This document shows, piece by piece, positions 10,917 to 20,222 of a stretch of 55,479 bases of DNA. A model generated the notes under the pieces. That model worked only from the letters and a program-made list of their open reading frames with translations. It did not search any database and was not told the DNA's origin. A program made the position numbers and the translations under genes. The DNA comes from Sedimenticola thiotaurini (GTDB lineage: Bacteria > Pseudomonadota > Gammaproteobacteria > Chromatiales > Chromatiaceae), in NCBI GenBank assembly GCA_011051715.1, contig DRKP01000010.1:1-55479 (forward strand). The letters are read 5' to 3'. Within the stretch, counting starts at the first letter, position 1, and the number at the start of each line of letters is the position of its first letter.

Positions 10917-10925
10917 TGGTATGAT
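10917..10925 (+). promoter_or_regulatory. Probable extended -10 element for gyrA
   Basis: TGGTATGAT forms an extended -10 (TGn plus TATGAT) 83 bp before the gyrA start. No convincing -35 hexamer is present 16-18 bp upstream, which is acceptable for extended -10 promoters. Transcription start not known. Confidence 0.45.
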
Positions 10926-11007
10926 GCACGGCTGGATTTGAGCTGTTTGTGCTGTCCTGCCGAAGGCGGCGGGATCGCTGTGCCGTATCGAGGACCCCCG
11001 AGCGCCT

Positions 11008-13575
11008 ATGACCGAATTCGCCAAAGAAGTCCTTCCGGTCAATCTCGAAGACGAGATGAAACAGTCCTACCTCGATTACGCCATGAGCGTGATCGTGGGC
11101 CGGGCCCTGCCCGACGTGCGCGACGGGCTGAAACCGGTGCACCGGCGTGTGCTCTATGCCATGAGCGAGCTGGGCAACGACTGGAACAAGCCGTACAAGA
11201 AGTCGGCCCGCGTCGTCGGTGACGTGATCGGTAAATACCATCCCCACGGCGACACCGCGGTCTACGACACCATCGTGCGCATGGCCCAGCCCTTCTCCAT
11301 GCGCTACATGCTGATCGACGGCCAGGGCAACTTCGGCTCGGTCGACGGTGATGCCCCCGCCGCCATGCGCTACACCGAGGTGCGCATGGCCCGGATCGCC
11401 CACAGCATGCTGGACGACCTGGACAAGGAGACGGTCGACTTCATCCCCAACTACGACGAGTCGGAGCACGAGCCGTCGGTGCTGCCGGCGCGTCTTCCCA
11501 ACCTGCTGGTCAACGGCTCCGCCGGCATCGCCGTCGGCATGGCCACCAACATCCCGCCCCACAACCTGGGCGAGGTGATCGACGGCTGCATCGCCCTGAT
11601 CGACCGGCCGGAGCTGACCATCGACCAGCTGATGGCCCACATTCCCGGGCCCGATTTCCCCACCGCCGCCATCATCAACGGCGCCCACGGCATCCGCGAG
11701 GCCTACCACAGCGGCCGGGGCCGCATCTACCTGCGCGCCCGGGCGGAGATCGAGAACGAGGACAACGGCCGCCAGCGCATCGTCGTCCATGAGCTGCCCT
11801 ATCAGGTGAACAAGGCGCGGCTGCTGGAGAAGATCGCCGAGCTGGTGAAGGAGAAGAAGATCGAGGGCATCACCGAGCTGCGCGACGAGTCCGACAAGGA
11901 GGGCATGCGCATGGTGATCGAGCTGCGCCGCGGCGAGGTGGCCGAGGTGGTGCTCAACAACCTGTACCAGCACACCCAGATGCAGAGCGTGTTCGGCATC
12001 AACATGGTGGCGCTGGTGGATGGACGCCCGCGGCTGCTGAACCTGAAGCAGATGCTCGAATTCTTCATCCGCCACCGGCGCGAGGTGGTGACCCGGCGGA
12101 CCCTCTACGATCTGCGCAAGGCGCGCGACCGGGCCCATGTGCTGGAGGGGCTGGCGGTGGCCCTGGCCAATATCGACGAGGTGATCGAGCTGATCCGGGC
12201 CGCCTCCAGCCCGGCCGAGGCGAAGCAGGCCCTGCTCGCCCGCCACTGGCGTTCCGGCACCGTGGAGGCGATGCTGGAACGGGCCGGGGCCGACGCCTCG
12301 CGGCCCCAGGGACTGGCGCCGGAGTTCGGTCTGACGGAGCAGGGCTACCGTCTTACCGAGATCCAGGCCCAGGCGATCCTGGACCTGAAGCTGCACCGGC
12401 TCACCGGCCTGGAACAGGACAAGATCCTCAACGAATACAGCGATATCGTCGACAGGATCCGGGAACTGCTGGAGATCCTGTCGAGCCCGGACCGGCTGTT
12501 GCGGGTGATCCGCGACGAGCTGGCCGAGATCCGTGAGCAGTACGGCGACGAGCGCCGCACCGAGATCATCCAGAGCAGGCTGGACCTGACCCTGGAGGAT
12601 CTGATCACCGAGGAGGACGTGGTGGTCACCCTCTCCCACGCCGGCTACGCCAAGGCCCAGTCCCTCGACACCTACCGGGCGCAGCGGCGTGGCGGCAAGG
12701 GCAAGACCGCCACCGCCACCCGGGACGAGGATTTCGTCGACCAGCTGTTCGTGGCCAACACCCACGACACCATTCTCTGCTTCTCCAGCCGCGGCCGGGT
12801 GTACTGGCTGAAGGTGTACGAGCTGCCCCAGGCCGGACGCAACGCCCGCGGCAAGCCGATCGTCAACCTGCTGCCGCTGGAGAAGGGGGAGCGCATCAAC
12901 GCGGTGCTGCCGATCCGGGAGTACGCCGAGGGGCGCTACGTGTTCATGGCCACCAGCTCGGGCACGGTGAAGAAGACCCGTCTCACCGATTTCTCCCGCC
13001 CCCGCGCCAGCGGCATCATCGCGGTCGACCTGCGCGACGACGACCAGCTGGTGGGGGTGGCCATCACCGATGGTACCAGCGACGTGATGCTGTTCAGCTC
13101 CGCCGGCAAGGCGATCCGTTTCCGCGAGGAACAGGTTCGCACCATGGGACGCACCGCCTGCGGCGTGCGCGGCATCCGGCTGGAGCCGGGCCAGCGGGTC
13201 ATCTCCCTGATCATCACCAATGGCGAGGGCACGGTGCTGACGGTGACCGAGAACGGCTTCGGCAAGCGCACCCCGGTGGCCCAGTTCCCGGTCAAGGGCC
13301 GGGGCGGCAAGGGGGTGATCTCGATCCGGACCTCGGCCCGAAACGGCGACCAGATCGGCGCCATCCTGGTGGAGGAGGAGGACGAGATCATGCTGATCAC
13401 CGACGGTGGCACCCTGGTGCGGACCCGGGTGGCGGACGTCTCGGTGATGGGGCGCGATACCCAGGGCGTCACCATGATCCGCCTCGCCAAGGGCGAGAGG
13501 CTGGTCGGCATCGCCCGCATCGAGTCCCTCGACGAAAACGAAGAGCACGCCGACGGCGAGCCGGGCGGGGAGTGA
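11008..13575 (+). CDS. gyrA: DNA gyrase subunit A
   Basis: GyrA is the breakage-reunion subunit of gyrase, which introduces negative supercoils. The 855-aa product has the catalytic tyrosine at Y122 (RYTEVRMA) and the quinolone-resistance region [11 protein letters not shown]. Position 83 is Thr and 87 Asp, as in wild-type P. aeruginosa, rather than the Ser83 of E. coli; this is natural variation and not by itself evidence of resistance. The C-terminal pinwheel contains the GyrA box QRRGGKG, needed for DNA wrapping. The acidic tail ([17 protein letters not shown]) is typical. It lies between mtnA and serC as in Pseudomonas. Confidence 0.99.
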   Translation: MTEFAKEVLPVNLEDEMKQSYLDYAMSVIVGRALPDVRDGLKPVHRRVLYAMSELGNDWNKPYKKSARVVGDVIGKYHPHGDTAVYDTIVRMAQPFSMRYMLIDGQGNFGSVDGDAPAAMRYTEVRMARIAHSMLDDLDKETVDFIPNYDESEHEPSVLPARLPNLLVNGSAGIAVGMATNIPPHNLGEVIDGCIALIDRPELTIDQLMAHIPGPDFPTAAIINGAHGIREAYHSGRGRIYLRARAEIENEDNGRQRIVVHELPYQVNKARLLEKIAELVKEKKIEGITELRDESDKEGMRMVIELRRGEVAEVVLNNLYQHTQMQSVFGINMVALVDGRPRLLNLKQMLEFFIRHRREVVTRRTLYDLRKARDRAHVLEGLAVALANIDEVIELIRAASSPAEAKQALLARHWRSGTVEAMLERAGADASRPQGLAPEFGLTEQGYRLTEIQAQAILDLKLHRLTGLEQDKILNEYSDIVDRIRELLEILSSPDRLLRVIRDELAEIREQYGDERRTEIIQSRLDLTLEDLITEEDVVVTLSHAGYAKAQSLDTYRAQRRGGKGKTATATRDEDFVDQLFVANTHDTILCFSSRGRVYWLKVYELPQAGRNARGKPIVNLLPLEKGERINAVLPIREYAEGRYVFMATSSGTVKKTRLTDFSRPRASGIIAVDLRDDDQLVGVAITDGTSDVMLFSSAGKAIRFREEQVRTMGRTACGVRGIRLEPGQRVISLIITNGEGTVLTVTENGFGKRTPVAQFPVKGRGGKGVISIRTSARNGDQIGAILVEEEDEIMLITDGGTLVRTRVADVSVMGRDTQGVTMIRLAKGERLVGIARIESLDENEEHADGEPGGE

Positions 13576-13698
13576 CGGCCCGGCGGGGGCTTCATCGGGA
13601 CGGGAGGGGATCGAGGGAACGGTGCCTCGGCAGGTCTCCCATCTCTCCCCGGTGAAACCAGGATCCAATCGACCAACGAAGTAGCGGAGAACCCAACG

Positions 13699-14778
13699 AT
13701 GTCCAGAGTCTACAATTTCAGCGCGGGCCCTGCGGCCCTGCCGGAAGAGGTGCTGCGGCAGGCCCAGGAAGAGATGCTCGACTGGCATGGTGCCGGCATG
13801 TCGGTGATGGAGATGAGTCACCGGGGCAGGGAGTTCCTCTCCATCGCCGAGCAGGCCGAGGCCGACCTGCGCGAGTTGATGGGGATTCCGGACGACTACC
13901 GGGTGCTGTTCCTGCAGGGCGGTGCCTCCAGCCAGTTCGCCATGGTGCCCATGAACCTGCTGCAGGGGAAGGGCAGCGCCGACTACATCAACACCGGCTC
14001 CTGGTCGAAGAAGGCGATCGCCGAGGCAAAACGCTATTGTGAGGTGAAGATCGCCGGCGCCTCGCCCGAGGGGGTGCTGGCGGTGCCGGCCGCGGAGGAT
14101 CTGCAGCTCGATCCCGCCGCCGCCTACGTCCATTACACCCCGAACGAGACCATCCAGGGGGTGGAGTTCCCCTACGTGCCGGAGACCGGTGACGTGCCGC
14201 TGGTGGCGGACTTCTCCTCCACCATCCTGTCACGTCCGGTGGAGGTGTCGAAATACGGCATCATCTATGCCGGGGCGCAGAAGAACATCGGCCCGGCCGG
14301 CCTGACCGTGGTCATCGTCCGTTCCGATCTCATCGGTGAACCGTTGCCCGGCACCCCGACCATGTTCAACTACGCCACCATGGCCGAGGCGGGCTCCATG
14401 TACAACACCCCGCCCACCTACGCCTGGTACCTGGCGGGGCTGGTATTTCAGTGGCTCAAGCGCAACGGCGGGCTGGAGGTGATGGCGGTGGTCAACGAGC
14501 GCAAGGCGGAGTCCCTCTACGCCGCCATCGACGGCTCCGACTTCTATCACAACCCGGTGGAGCCGGCCTGCCGCTCCTGGATGAACGTGCCCTTCACCCT
14601 GGCCGATCCGGAGCTGGATGCCACCTTCCTGGCGGAGGCCAAGGAGGCGGGGCTGGTCACCCTGAAGGGGCACCGCTCGGTCGGCGGCATGCGCGCCAGC
14701 ATCTACAACGCGATGCCGGAGGAGGGGGTGCAGGCGCTGATCCAGTTCATGGCCGAGTTCGAGAGGCGGCATGGCTGA
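13699..14778 (+). CDS. serC: Phosphoserine aminotransferase
   Basis: SerC converts 3-phosphohydroxypyruvate and glutamate to phosphoserine, and takes part in PLP synthesis. The 359-aa protein opens with YNFSAGPAALP, has the GGASSQF phosphate-binding loop, and K195 in AGAQKNIGPAG as the PLP Schiff-base lysine; HRSVGGMRASIYNA closes the domain. A GGAG ten bases before ATG 13699 supports the start. A 123-bp gap separates it from gyrA, with no clear terminator. It leads a long same-strand run of amino-acid genes up to cmk. Confidence 0.98.
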   Translation: MSRVYNFSAGPAALPEEVLRQAQEEMLDWHGAGMSVMEMSHRGREFLSIAEQAEADLRELMGIPDDYRVLFLQGGASSQFAMVPMNLLQGKGSADYINTGSWSKKAIAEAKRYCEVKIAGASPEGVLAVPAAEDLQLDPAAAYVHYTPNETIQGVEFPYVPETGDVPLVADFSSTILSRPVEVSKYGIIYAGAQKNIGPAGLTVVIVRSDLIGEPLPGTPTMFNYATMAEAGSMYNTPPTYAWYLAGLVFQWLKRNGGLEVMAVVNERKAESLYAAIDGSDFYHNPVEPACRSWMNVPFTLADPELDATFLAEAKEAGLVTLKGHRSVGGMRASIYNAMPEEGVQALIQFMAEFERRHG

Positions 14779-14814
14779 GCGGCCGGAAAGAAGCAATATT
14801 AAGGTTGAGAAATC

Positions 14815-15996
14815 ATGTACAAGATATTGACATTGAACAATATTTCCGTGGCCGGCCTGGACCGGCTACCGCGGGAGGAGTACGAGGTGGCGTCGGAGAT
14901 CGCCCATCCGGACGCGATCCTGCTGCGCTCCTACAAGATGCACGACATGGAGATTCCGGCAACGGTGAAGGCGATCGGCCGCGCCGGTGCCGGGGTCAAC
15001 AACATCCCGGTGGAGCGGGTGACCCGGCAGGGCATCGCCGTGTTCAACGCCCCGGGGGCCAACTCCAACGCGGTCAAGGAGCTGGTGGTTGCCGGCATGC
15101 TGATGGCGGCGCGCAACCTGGGGCCGGCCTGGGACTTCGCCCGCGGGCTCAGCGGCGACGACACCGAGATCTCGAAGGCGGTGGAACAGGGCAAGAAGCA
15201 GTTCGTCGGCTTCGAACTGCCGGGCCGCACCCTGGGCGTGATCGGTCTCGGCGCCATCGGTGTGCGGGTGGCCAACGCGGCCCGGGCCCTGGGCATGAAC
15301 GTGATCGGCTATGACCCCACCATCACGGTGCAGAGCGCCTGGCAGCTCTCCTCCGAGGTGGAGCAGGCCGTCAGCGTGGACGACCTGCTGGTGCGTTCGG
15401 ACTTCGTCACTTTCCATGTGCCGCTGGTGGATTCCACCCGCCACATGATCAACCAGGAGCGGCTGAAACTGATGAAGAAGGGGGCTGTGCTGCTCAACTT
15501 CGCCCGCTCCGGCATCATCGACGACGAGGCGGCGGTGGCGGCCCTGGACGAGGGCAGGCTGTACGCCTACATCTGCGATTTCCCCAGCAACCTGCTGAAG
15601 GACCATCCGCGCTGCGTCACCCTGCCGCACCTGGGCGCCTCCACCCGCGAGGCGGAGGAGAACTGCGCCATCATGGTGGCCGAGCAGGTGCGGGACTATC
15701 TGGAGAACGGCAACGTCAGGAACTCGGTCAACTTCCCGGCCATCCACCTGTCGCGCAACGGCGGCTTCCGCATCGCCGTGGTCAACTCCAACGTGCCCAA
15801 CATGGTGGGCCAGGTCTCCACCGACCTGGCCGAGGCCGGCCTCAACATCCTCGACATGGTGAACAAGTCCCGGGGTGACATCGCCGTCACCCTGATCGAC
15901 GTGGACAAGGAGCCCGGAGCCGGCACCATCGACCGGCTGGCGGCCATCGAGGGCGTGCTGTCGGTGCGCTGTCTGGGCTGCACCCGGGAGGCGTGA
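14815..15996 (+). CDS. serA: D-3-phosphoglycerate dehydrogenase with ACT domain
   Basis: SerA performs the first step of serine synthesis, oxidising 3-phosphoglycerate with NAD. The 393-aa protein has the NAD-binding GVIGLGAIGVRVANAA, catalytic Arg in NFARSGIIDD, and the His in LPHLGASTREAEENC. Residues about 318-390 form an ACT domain (NSNVPNMVGQVSTDLAEAGLNI), the site where serine inhibits many relatives. It is immediately after serC (36-bp gap) and overlaps no gene but is 8 bp from pheA, so serine synthesis is packed into the aromatic operon. In Pseudomonas serC is followed directly by pheA, so serA here is an addition. Confidence 0.97.
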   Translation: MYKILTLNNISVAGLDRLPREEYEVASEIAHPDAILLRSYKMHDMEIPATVKAIGRAGAGVNNIPVERVTRQGIAVFNAPGANSNAVKELVVAGMLMAARNLGPAWDFARGLSGDDTEISKAVEQGKKQFVGFELPGRTLGVIGLGAIGVRVANAARALGMNVIGYDPTITVQSAWQLSSEVEQAVSVDDLLVRSDFVTFHVPLVDSTRHMINQERLKLMKKGAVLLNFARSGIIDDEAAVAALDEGRLYAYICDFPSNLLKDHPRCVTLPHLGASTREAEENCAIMVAEQVRDYLENGNVRNSVNFPAIHLSRNGGFRIAVVNSNVPNMVGQVSTDLAEAGLNILDMVNKSRGDIAVTLIDVDKEPGAGTIDRLAAIEGVLSVRCLGCTREA

Positions 15997-16004
15997 GGAG
16001 CGGC

Positions 16005-17096
16005 ATGAGTGGCGGTGGCGACGACCGGCTGGCGGCGATCCGTGATCGCATCGACCGGCTCGATCTGCAGATCCAGGAGCTGATCAACCAGCGCGCGGCA
16101 GCGGCCAAGGAGGTGGCGCAGATCAAGCTGGAGGAGGACGAGGATGCCTTCTTCTACCGCCCGGAGCGGGAGGCCGCCATTCTCAAGAAGGTGCAGAAGC
16201 GCAATACCGGTCCCATGGGGGACGAGGAGATGGCGCGCCTGTTCCGCGAGATCATGTCCGCCTGCCTGGCCCTGGAGCAACCCCTCAACATCGCCTACCT
16301 GGGGCCGGAGGGGACCTTCACCCAGGCGGCCGCCCTGAAGCACTTCGGTCACTCCATCAACACCGACCCGCTCGGCTCCATCTCCGATGTGTTCCGGGAG
16401 GTGGAGTCGGGCAACGCCCACTACGGCGTGGTGCCGGTGGAGAACTCCACCGAGGGGGTGATCAACCACACCCTGGACATGTTCATCCGCTCGCCGCTGG
16501 TGATCTGCGGCGAGGTGAGCCTGCGCATTCACCACCACCTGCTCAGTCTGGAGGCGGATCTGGGTGAGGTGCAGCGGGTCTACTCCCACCAGCAGTCCCT
16601 GGCCCAGTGCCGCCTGTGGCTCGACCGCAATCTGCCCAACGCGGAGCAGATCACCGTCGGCAGCAACGCCGAGGCGGCGCGCATGGTGCGGGAGGATCCC
16701 GGCTCCGCCGCCATCGCCAGCGAGATGGCGGCGGAGCTGTACAAGCTGAAGGGACTGGCGCGCAACATCGAGGACGAGCCGGACAACACCACCCGTTTCC
16801 TGGTGATCGGGCGGCAGAAGGCACTGCCCAGCGGCGACGACAAGACCTCCTTCATCTGTGCCACCCGCAACGTGGCCGGCGGCCTCAGCGCGCTGCTCAA
16901 TCCGCTCGCCCAACACGGCATCAGCATGACCCGCATCGAGTCGAGGCCGTCACGCCAGGGCAACTGGGACTATGTCTTCTTCATCGACATCGAGGGTCAC
17001 CAGGACGATCCCCGGGTGGCGGCGGCACTGGAGGACATGCAGCAGGCGGCGCGGATGCTCAAGGTCCTGGGCTCCTATCCCAACGCAGTGCTTTGA
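16005..17096 (+). CDS. pheA: Bifunctional chorismate mutase / prephenate dehydratase
   Basis: P-protein of phenylalanine synthesis, 363 aa. Residues 1-90 form an AroQ chorismate mutase (DDRLAAIRDRIDRLDLQIQELINQRAAAAKEVAQIK), residues about 95-275 the prephenate dehydratase (AYLGPEGTFTQAAALKHFG, PVENSTEGVINHTLD, and the catalytic TTRFLVIG), and 285-363 a regulatory ACT domain with GGLSALLNPL and the phenylalanine-binding IESRPSR. ATG 16005 has GAGGAG five bases upstream; a longer GTG start at 15993 overlaps the serA stop and adds four residues. Feedback inhibition by phenylalanine is expected from the intact ACT motifs. Confidence 0.98.
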   Translation: MSGGGDDRLAAIRDRIDRLDLQIQELINQRAAAAKEVAQIKLEEDEDAFFYRPEREAAILKKVQKRNTGPMGDEEMARLFREIMSACLALEQPLNIAYLGPEGTFTQAAALKHFGHSINTDPLGSISDVFREVESGNAHYGVVPVENSTEGVINHTLDMFIRSPLVICGEVSLRIHHHLLSLEADLGEVQRVYSHQQSLAQCRLWLDRNLPNAEQITVGSNAEAARMVREDPGSAAIASEMAAELYKLKGLARNIEDEPDNTTRFLVIGRQKALPSGDDKTSFICATRNVAGGLSALLNPLAQHGISMTRIESRPSRQGNWDYVFFIDIEGHQDDPRVAAALEDMQQAARMLKVLGSYPNAVL

Positions 17097-17160
17097 CGGG
17101 GAGAGAGCTCCCCACGTTTTTCACCACGGAGGCACAGAGTCCACCTGTCGACAGCACAAT

Positions 17161-17279
17161 CCCGTCGTTCCGGCGAACCCGGCATTCCGGTGACCCTGTC
17201 GTTCCGACGAGCCCGTCACTCTGACGACCCCGTCATTCTGACAAGCCCGTCACTCTGGCGACCCCGTTGTTCCGGCGGC
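17161..17279. repeat. Seven-unit 17-bp degenerate tandem repeat
   Basis: Seven head-to-tail 17-bp units (exactly 119 bp) with consensus near CCCGTCGTTCCGGCGAC fill the pheA-hisC gap. Units differ by two to six bases, so the array is older than the heptamer arrays. It is flanked by TTCACCACGGAGGCACAGAG (17120-17139) and, about 15 bp after the array, by CTCTGTGGTGAA (17300-17311), which are inverted relative to each other. A related fragment, TTCACCGTGGAAGCACGAAG, occurs at 19354-19373. Confidence 0.9.
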
Positions 17280-17349
17280 AGGGCAGACCGGGCCCCGTGT
17301 CTCTGTGGTGAATGATCGATCCGGCAGACAACCAACAAGGCGCAACCCA

Positions 17350-18459
17350 ATGGAACAACCGACCAACCGCTTTCTCCCCCTCGCCGCCCCCGGCATCGCC
17401 AACCTGAAGCCCTATATCCCGGGCAAGCCGGTCTCCGAGCTGGAACGGGAGCTGGGCATCGCCGATTCGGTGAAACTGGCCTCCAACGAGAACCCCCTGG
17501 GCTGCAGCGAACGGGCACAGGAGGCGGTCCGTGCCGGGCTGGCGGAGGTGGCACGCTATCCCGACGGTGGCGGCTTCGCCCTGCGCAACGCCCTGGCCGG
17601 CAAACATAACGTGGATCCGGCCTGCATCACCCTGGGCAACGGCTCCAACGACGTGCTCGACATGATCGCCCGGGTGTTCCTGGCGCCGGGCCGTGAGTCC
17701 CTCTTCTCCCAGCACGCCTTTGCTGTCTATCCCATCAGCAGCCAGGCGGTGGGGGCCACCCTGCGCATCGCCCCGGCCCGCGATTACGGTCACGACCTCG
17801 AGGCGATGATGAATCTGGTCGGTGAGACGACCGGCGTGGTCTGGATCGCCAATCCCAACAACCCCACCGGCACCTGGCTCGATGGCGGGGAGCTGGAGGG
17901 CTTCGTCGCCGGCCTCCCGGAACGGGTGATCGTGGTGGTCGACGAGGCCTATACCGAATACGTGGACGAGCCGGGTTATCCCGATGCCAGCCGCTGGCTC
18001 GACCGTTATCCGAACCTGATCGTCACCCGCACCTTCTCCAAGGCCTACGGGCTGGCCTCGCTGCGGGTGGGCTATGGCCTCTCCCATCCCGATGTGGCCG
18101 ATCTGCTCAACCGGGTACGCCAGCCGTTCAATGTCAACAGCATGGCTTTGGCGGCAGCCGGGGCGGCCCTGGGAGACCAGGCCTTCATCGAGCGCTCGGT
18201 GGCGGTGAACCGGGACGGCATGGCCCAGCTCACCGCAGGATTCGAGCGGCTGGGACTGGACTACATCCCCTCGGTGGGCAACTTCGTCACCATCGATCTG
18301 GGCCGGCCGGTGGGGCCGGTGGACCAGGCCCTGTTGCGCGAGGGCTGTATCGCCCGGCCGGTGGCCAACTACGGCCTGCCCAACCACCTGCGGGTGACGG
18401 TGGGGCTGGCGGAGGAGAACCGGCGCTTCCTGCAGGCGCTGGAGAGGGTGCTGGCCTGA
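17350..18459 (+). CDS. hisC: Histidinol-phosphate aminotransferase (HisC2 type)
   Basis: A 369-aa class I/II aminotransferase. The N-terminus NLKPYIPGKPVSELERELG, substrate motif ASNENPLG, IANPNNPTGTW, VVDEAYTEYVD and the PLP lysine motif RTFSKAYGLASLRVGYG identify HisC. Length equals P. aeruginosa HisC2. Position between pheA and tyrA suggests an additional or main role in transaminating aromatic keto acids (phenylpyruvate, prephenate or hydroxyphenylpyruvate), which HisC paralogues can do. ATG 17350 was chosen because it gives the family N-terminus; the earlier start at 17305 runs into repeat DNA. The stop overlaps the tyrA start (TGATG). Confidence 0.95.
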   Translation: MEQPTNRFLPLAAPGIANLKPYIPGKPVSELERELGIADSVKLASNENPLGCSERAQEAVRAGLAEVARYPDGGGFALRNALAGKHNVDPACITLGNGSNDVLDMIARVFLAPGRESLFSQHAFAVYPISSQAVGATLRIAPARDYGHDLEAMMNLVGETTGVVWIANPNNPTGTWLDGGELEGFVAGLPERVIVVVDEAYTEYVDEPGYPDASRWLDRYPNLIVTRTFSKAYGLASLRVGYGLSHPDVADLLNRVRQPFNVNSMALAAAGAALGDQAFIERSVAVNRDGMAQLTAGFERLGLDYIPSVGNFVTIDLGRPVGPVDQALLREGCIARPVANYGLPNHLRVTVGLAEENRRFLQALERVLA

Positions 18460-19340
18460 TGCTGATCCGTCGCCTCGCCATCATCGGCGTCGGCCTCATC
18501 GGCGGTTCCCTCGCCCGCGACCTGCGGCAGGCCGGAGAGGTGGGCGAGATCGTCGGCTGCGGCCGGGGCCGTGACAACCTGGAGCGCGCTGTCGAGCTGG
18601 GGGTGATCGACCGCTGGAGCCACGACCCCGGGGAGGCGGTCGCCGGGGCCGACATGGTGTTCCTGGCAGTGCCCCTGGGGGCGATGGAGCAGACCTTCGC
18701 CGCCATGGACGGCCATCTCTCCGACGACGTGGTGATCACCGACGGCGGCAGTGCCAAGGCCAGCGTGGTCGCCGCCTGCGAGGCGGGACTGGGAGGGCTG
18801 CCGCCGGGCTTCGTGCCCGGTCATCCCATCGCCGGCACCGAGAACAGCGGCGTCGAGGCCTCCTTCGCCGGGCTGTACCGGAACCGGCGGGTGATCCTCA
18901 CCCCGCTGCCGAGCTCGTCGGCGGCGGCGCTGGCGCGGGTACGCGCCATGTGGCACGCCTGTGGCGCCGAGGTGACCGAGATGTCGGTGGCCCACCACGA
19001 CGAGGTGCTGGCCGCCACCTCCCATCTGCCCCACATGCTGGCCTTCAGCCTGGTCGACACCCTGGCGCGGATGAAGGCCAACGACGAGATCTTCCGCTAC
19101 GCCGCCGGCGGCTTCCGCGACTTCACCCGTATCGCCTCCAGCAACCCGGTGATGTGGCGCGACATCTGCGTCGCCAACCGGGAGGCCCTGGGCGAGGTGA
19201 TGGAGCGTTATATCCAGGAGATGAGCGAGCTGGCCGAGACCATCCGCCGGGGCGACGGTGACCGCCTGCTGGAGATCTTCAGCCGCGCCAAGGCGGCCCG
19301 TGACCGCTACGTGGACGGGTTGCTGGATTCACCTGAATGA
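18459..19340 (+). CDS. tyrA: Prephenate dehydrogenase
   Basis: The 293-aa protein converts prephenate to 4-hydroxyphenylpyruvate (or arogenate to tyrosine) with NAD(P). It has the N-terminal dinucleotide site IIGVGLIGGSLA, the catalytic histidine region PGHPIAGTENSGVEA, and the conserved VAHHDEVLAATSHLPHMLAFSLV. It has no chorismate mutase and no ACT domain. In Pseudomonas this domain is fused to AroA; here it is a free-standing gene separated from aroA by a racemase gene. Coupled to hisC by a TGATG overlap. Confidence 0.95.
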   Translation: MLIRRLAIIGVGLIGGSLARDLRQAGEVGEIVGCGRGRDNLERAVELGVIDRWSHDPGEAVAGADMVFLAVPLGAMEQTFAAMDGHLSDDVVITDGGSAKASVVAACEAGLGGLPPGFVPGHPIAGTENSGVEASFAGLYRNRRVILTPLPSSSAAALARVRAMWHACGAEVTEMSVAHHDEVLAATSHLPHMLAFSLVDTLARMKANDEIFRYAAGGFRDFTRIASSNPVMWRDICVANREALGEVMERYIQEMSELAETIRRGDGDRLLEIFSRAKAARDRYVDGLLDSPE

Positions 19341-19387
19341 GGAATGACGCTGTTCACCGTGGAAGCACGAAGGGCGCGGGTGCCCAG

Positions 19388-20095
19388 ATGAAGACCATCG
19401 GCCTGCTCGGCGGCATGAGCTGGGAATCCACCGCCAGCTACTACCGCATCCTCAACCAGGAGACGAAGCGGCGCCTGGGGGGGCTGCACTCGGCCTCCGT
19501 GGTGCTGCACAGCGTCGATTTCGAGCCCATCGAGAGGCTGCAGCACGCCGGGCGCTGGGACGAGACCGCCCGTATCCTGGCGTCGGCGGCCCGGGGGGTG
19601 GAGGCGGCGGGGGCCGACTTCCTGCTGATCTGCACCAATACCATGCACAGGGTGGCGCCGGAGATCGAGGCGGCCGTGGACATTCCGTTGCTGCACATCG
19701 CCGACGCCACCGGTGAGACGATCGTGCAACAGGGATTGAAGCGGGTGGCGCTGCTGGGGACCCGGTTCACCATGGAACAGCCGTTCTACCGCGGCCGGCT
19801 GGAGGAGCGCTTCGGGCTCGATGTACTGGTGCCGGATCCGGCGGAGCGGGAGCGGATACACCGGGTCATCTACGATGAACTCTGTCTCGGCTCCATCCGG
19901 GGCGATTCGCGGGACGACTATCTCCGTATCATCGCCGGGCTCGGGCGGCGGGGGGCGGAGGGGGTGATCCTCGGCTGCACCGAGATCGCATTGCTGCTGG
20001 AGCAGGAGGACACCGGCCTGCCCCTGTTCGACACCACCCGGCTCCACGCCCTGAAGGCGGTGGACCTGGCGCTGGCCGGTGACACTCCCGGATAA
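19388..20095 (+). CDS. Aspartate/glutamate racemase family protein
   Basis: The 235-aa protein opens with GLLGGMSWESTASYYR and carries two catalytic cysteines, C82 in ICTNTMH and C197 in LGCTEI, the two-base mechanism of PLP-independent amino-acid racemases (YgeA/RacX group). Substrate cannot be told from sequence: aspartate, glutamate, homoserine or other amino acids are all known for relatives. It sits between tyrA and aroA, which are fused in Pseudomonas, so it looks like an insertion. Start ATG 19388 gives the family N-terminus; a longer ORF from 19337 reads through repeat-like DNA. The preceding 47 bp include a fragment of the TTCACC-type repeat. Confidence 0.9.
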   Translation: MKTIGLLGGMSWESTASYYRILNQETKRRLGGLHSASVVLHSVDFEPIERLQHAGRWDETARILASAARGVEAAGADFLLICTNTMHRVAPEIEAAVDIPLLHIADATGETIVQQGLKRVALLGTRFTMEQPFYRGRLEERFGLDVLVPDPAERERIHRVIYDELCLGSIRGDSRDDYLRIIAGLGRRGAEGVILGCTEIALLLEQEDTGLPLFDTTRLHALKAVDLALAGDTPG

Positions 20096-20222
20096 TCCGT
20101 CAACCGGCTCCGGCGTCCCGGGTCCCGCCCACCGGCGGCGCTTCGATGTTTACTTCAACCCATTGCCCGGCTAAGCTTTCCCACCTTTTTTCAGCCGCGT
20201 GTCCACGCTGCCGGAGGCCGCT

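Noticed and set aside
11248-11271. Thr83 in GyrA as a quinolone-resistance mutation
   Set aside because: Thr at this position is the natural residue in Pseudomonas-type GyrA, so it cannot be called a mutation from this sequence.
10879-14133. Minus-strand open frame of 1084 codons opposite gyrA and serC
   Set aside because: Shadow frame with the same low-complexity composition; gyrA on the plus strand is beyond doubt.
17161-17279. Considered as a CRISPR array
   Set aside because: Units are contiguous with no spacers and no cas genes are near; the heptamer arrays were excluded for the same reason.
20199-20222. GTG start for aroA
   Set aside because: No Shine-Dalgarno precedes it, whereas the TTG at 20223 has GGAGG at ideal spacing.
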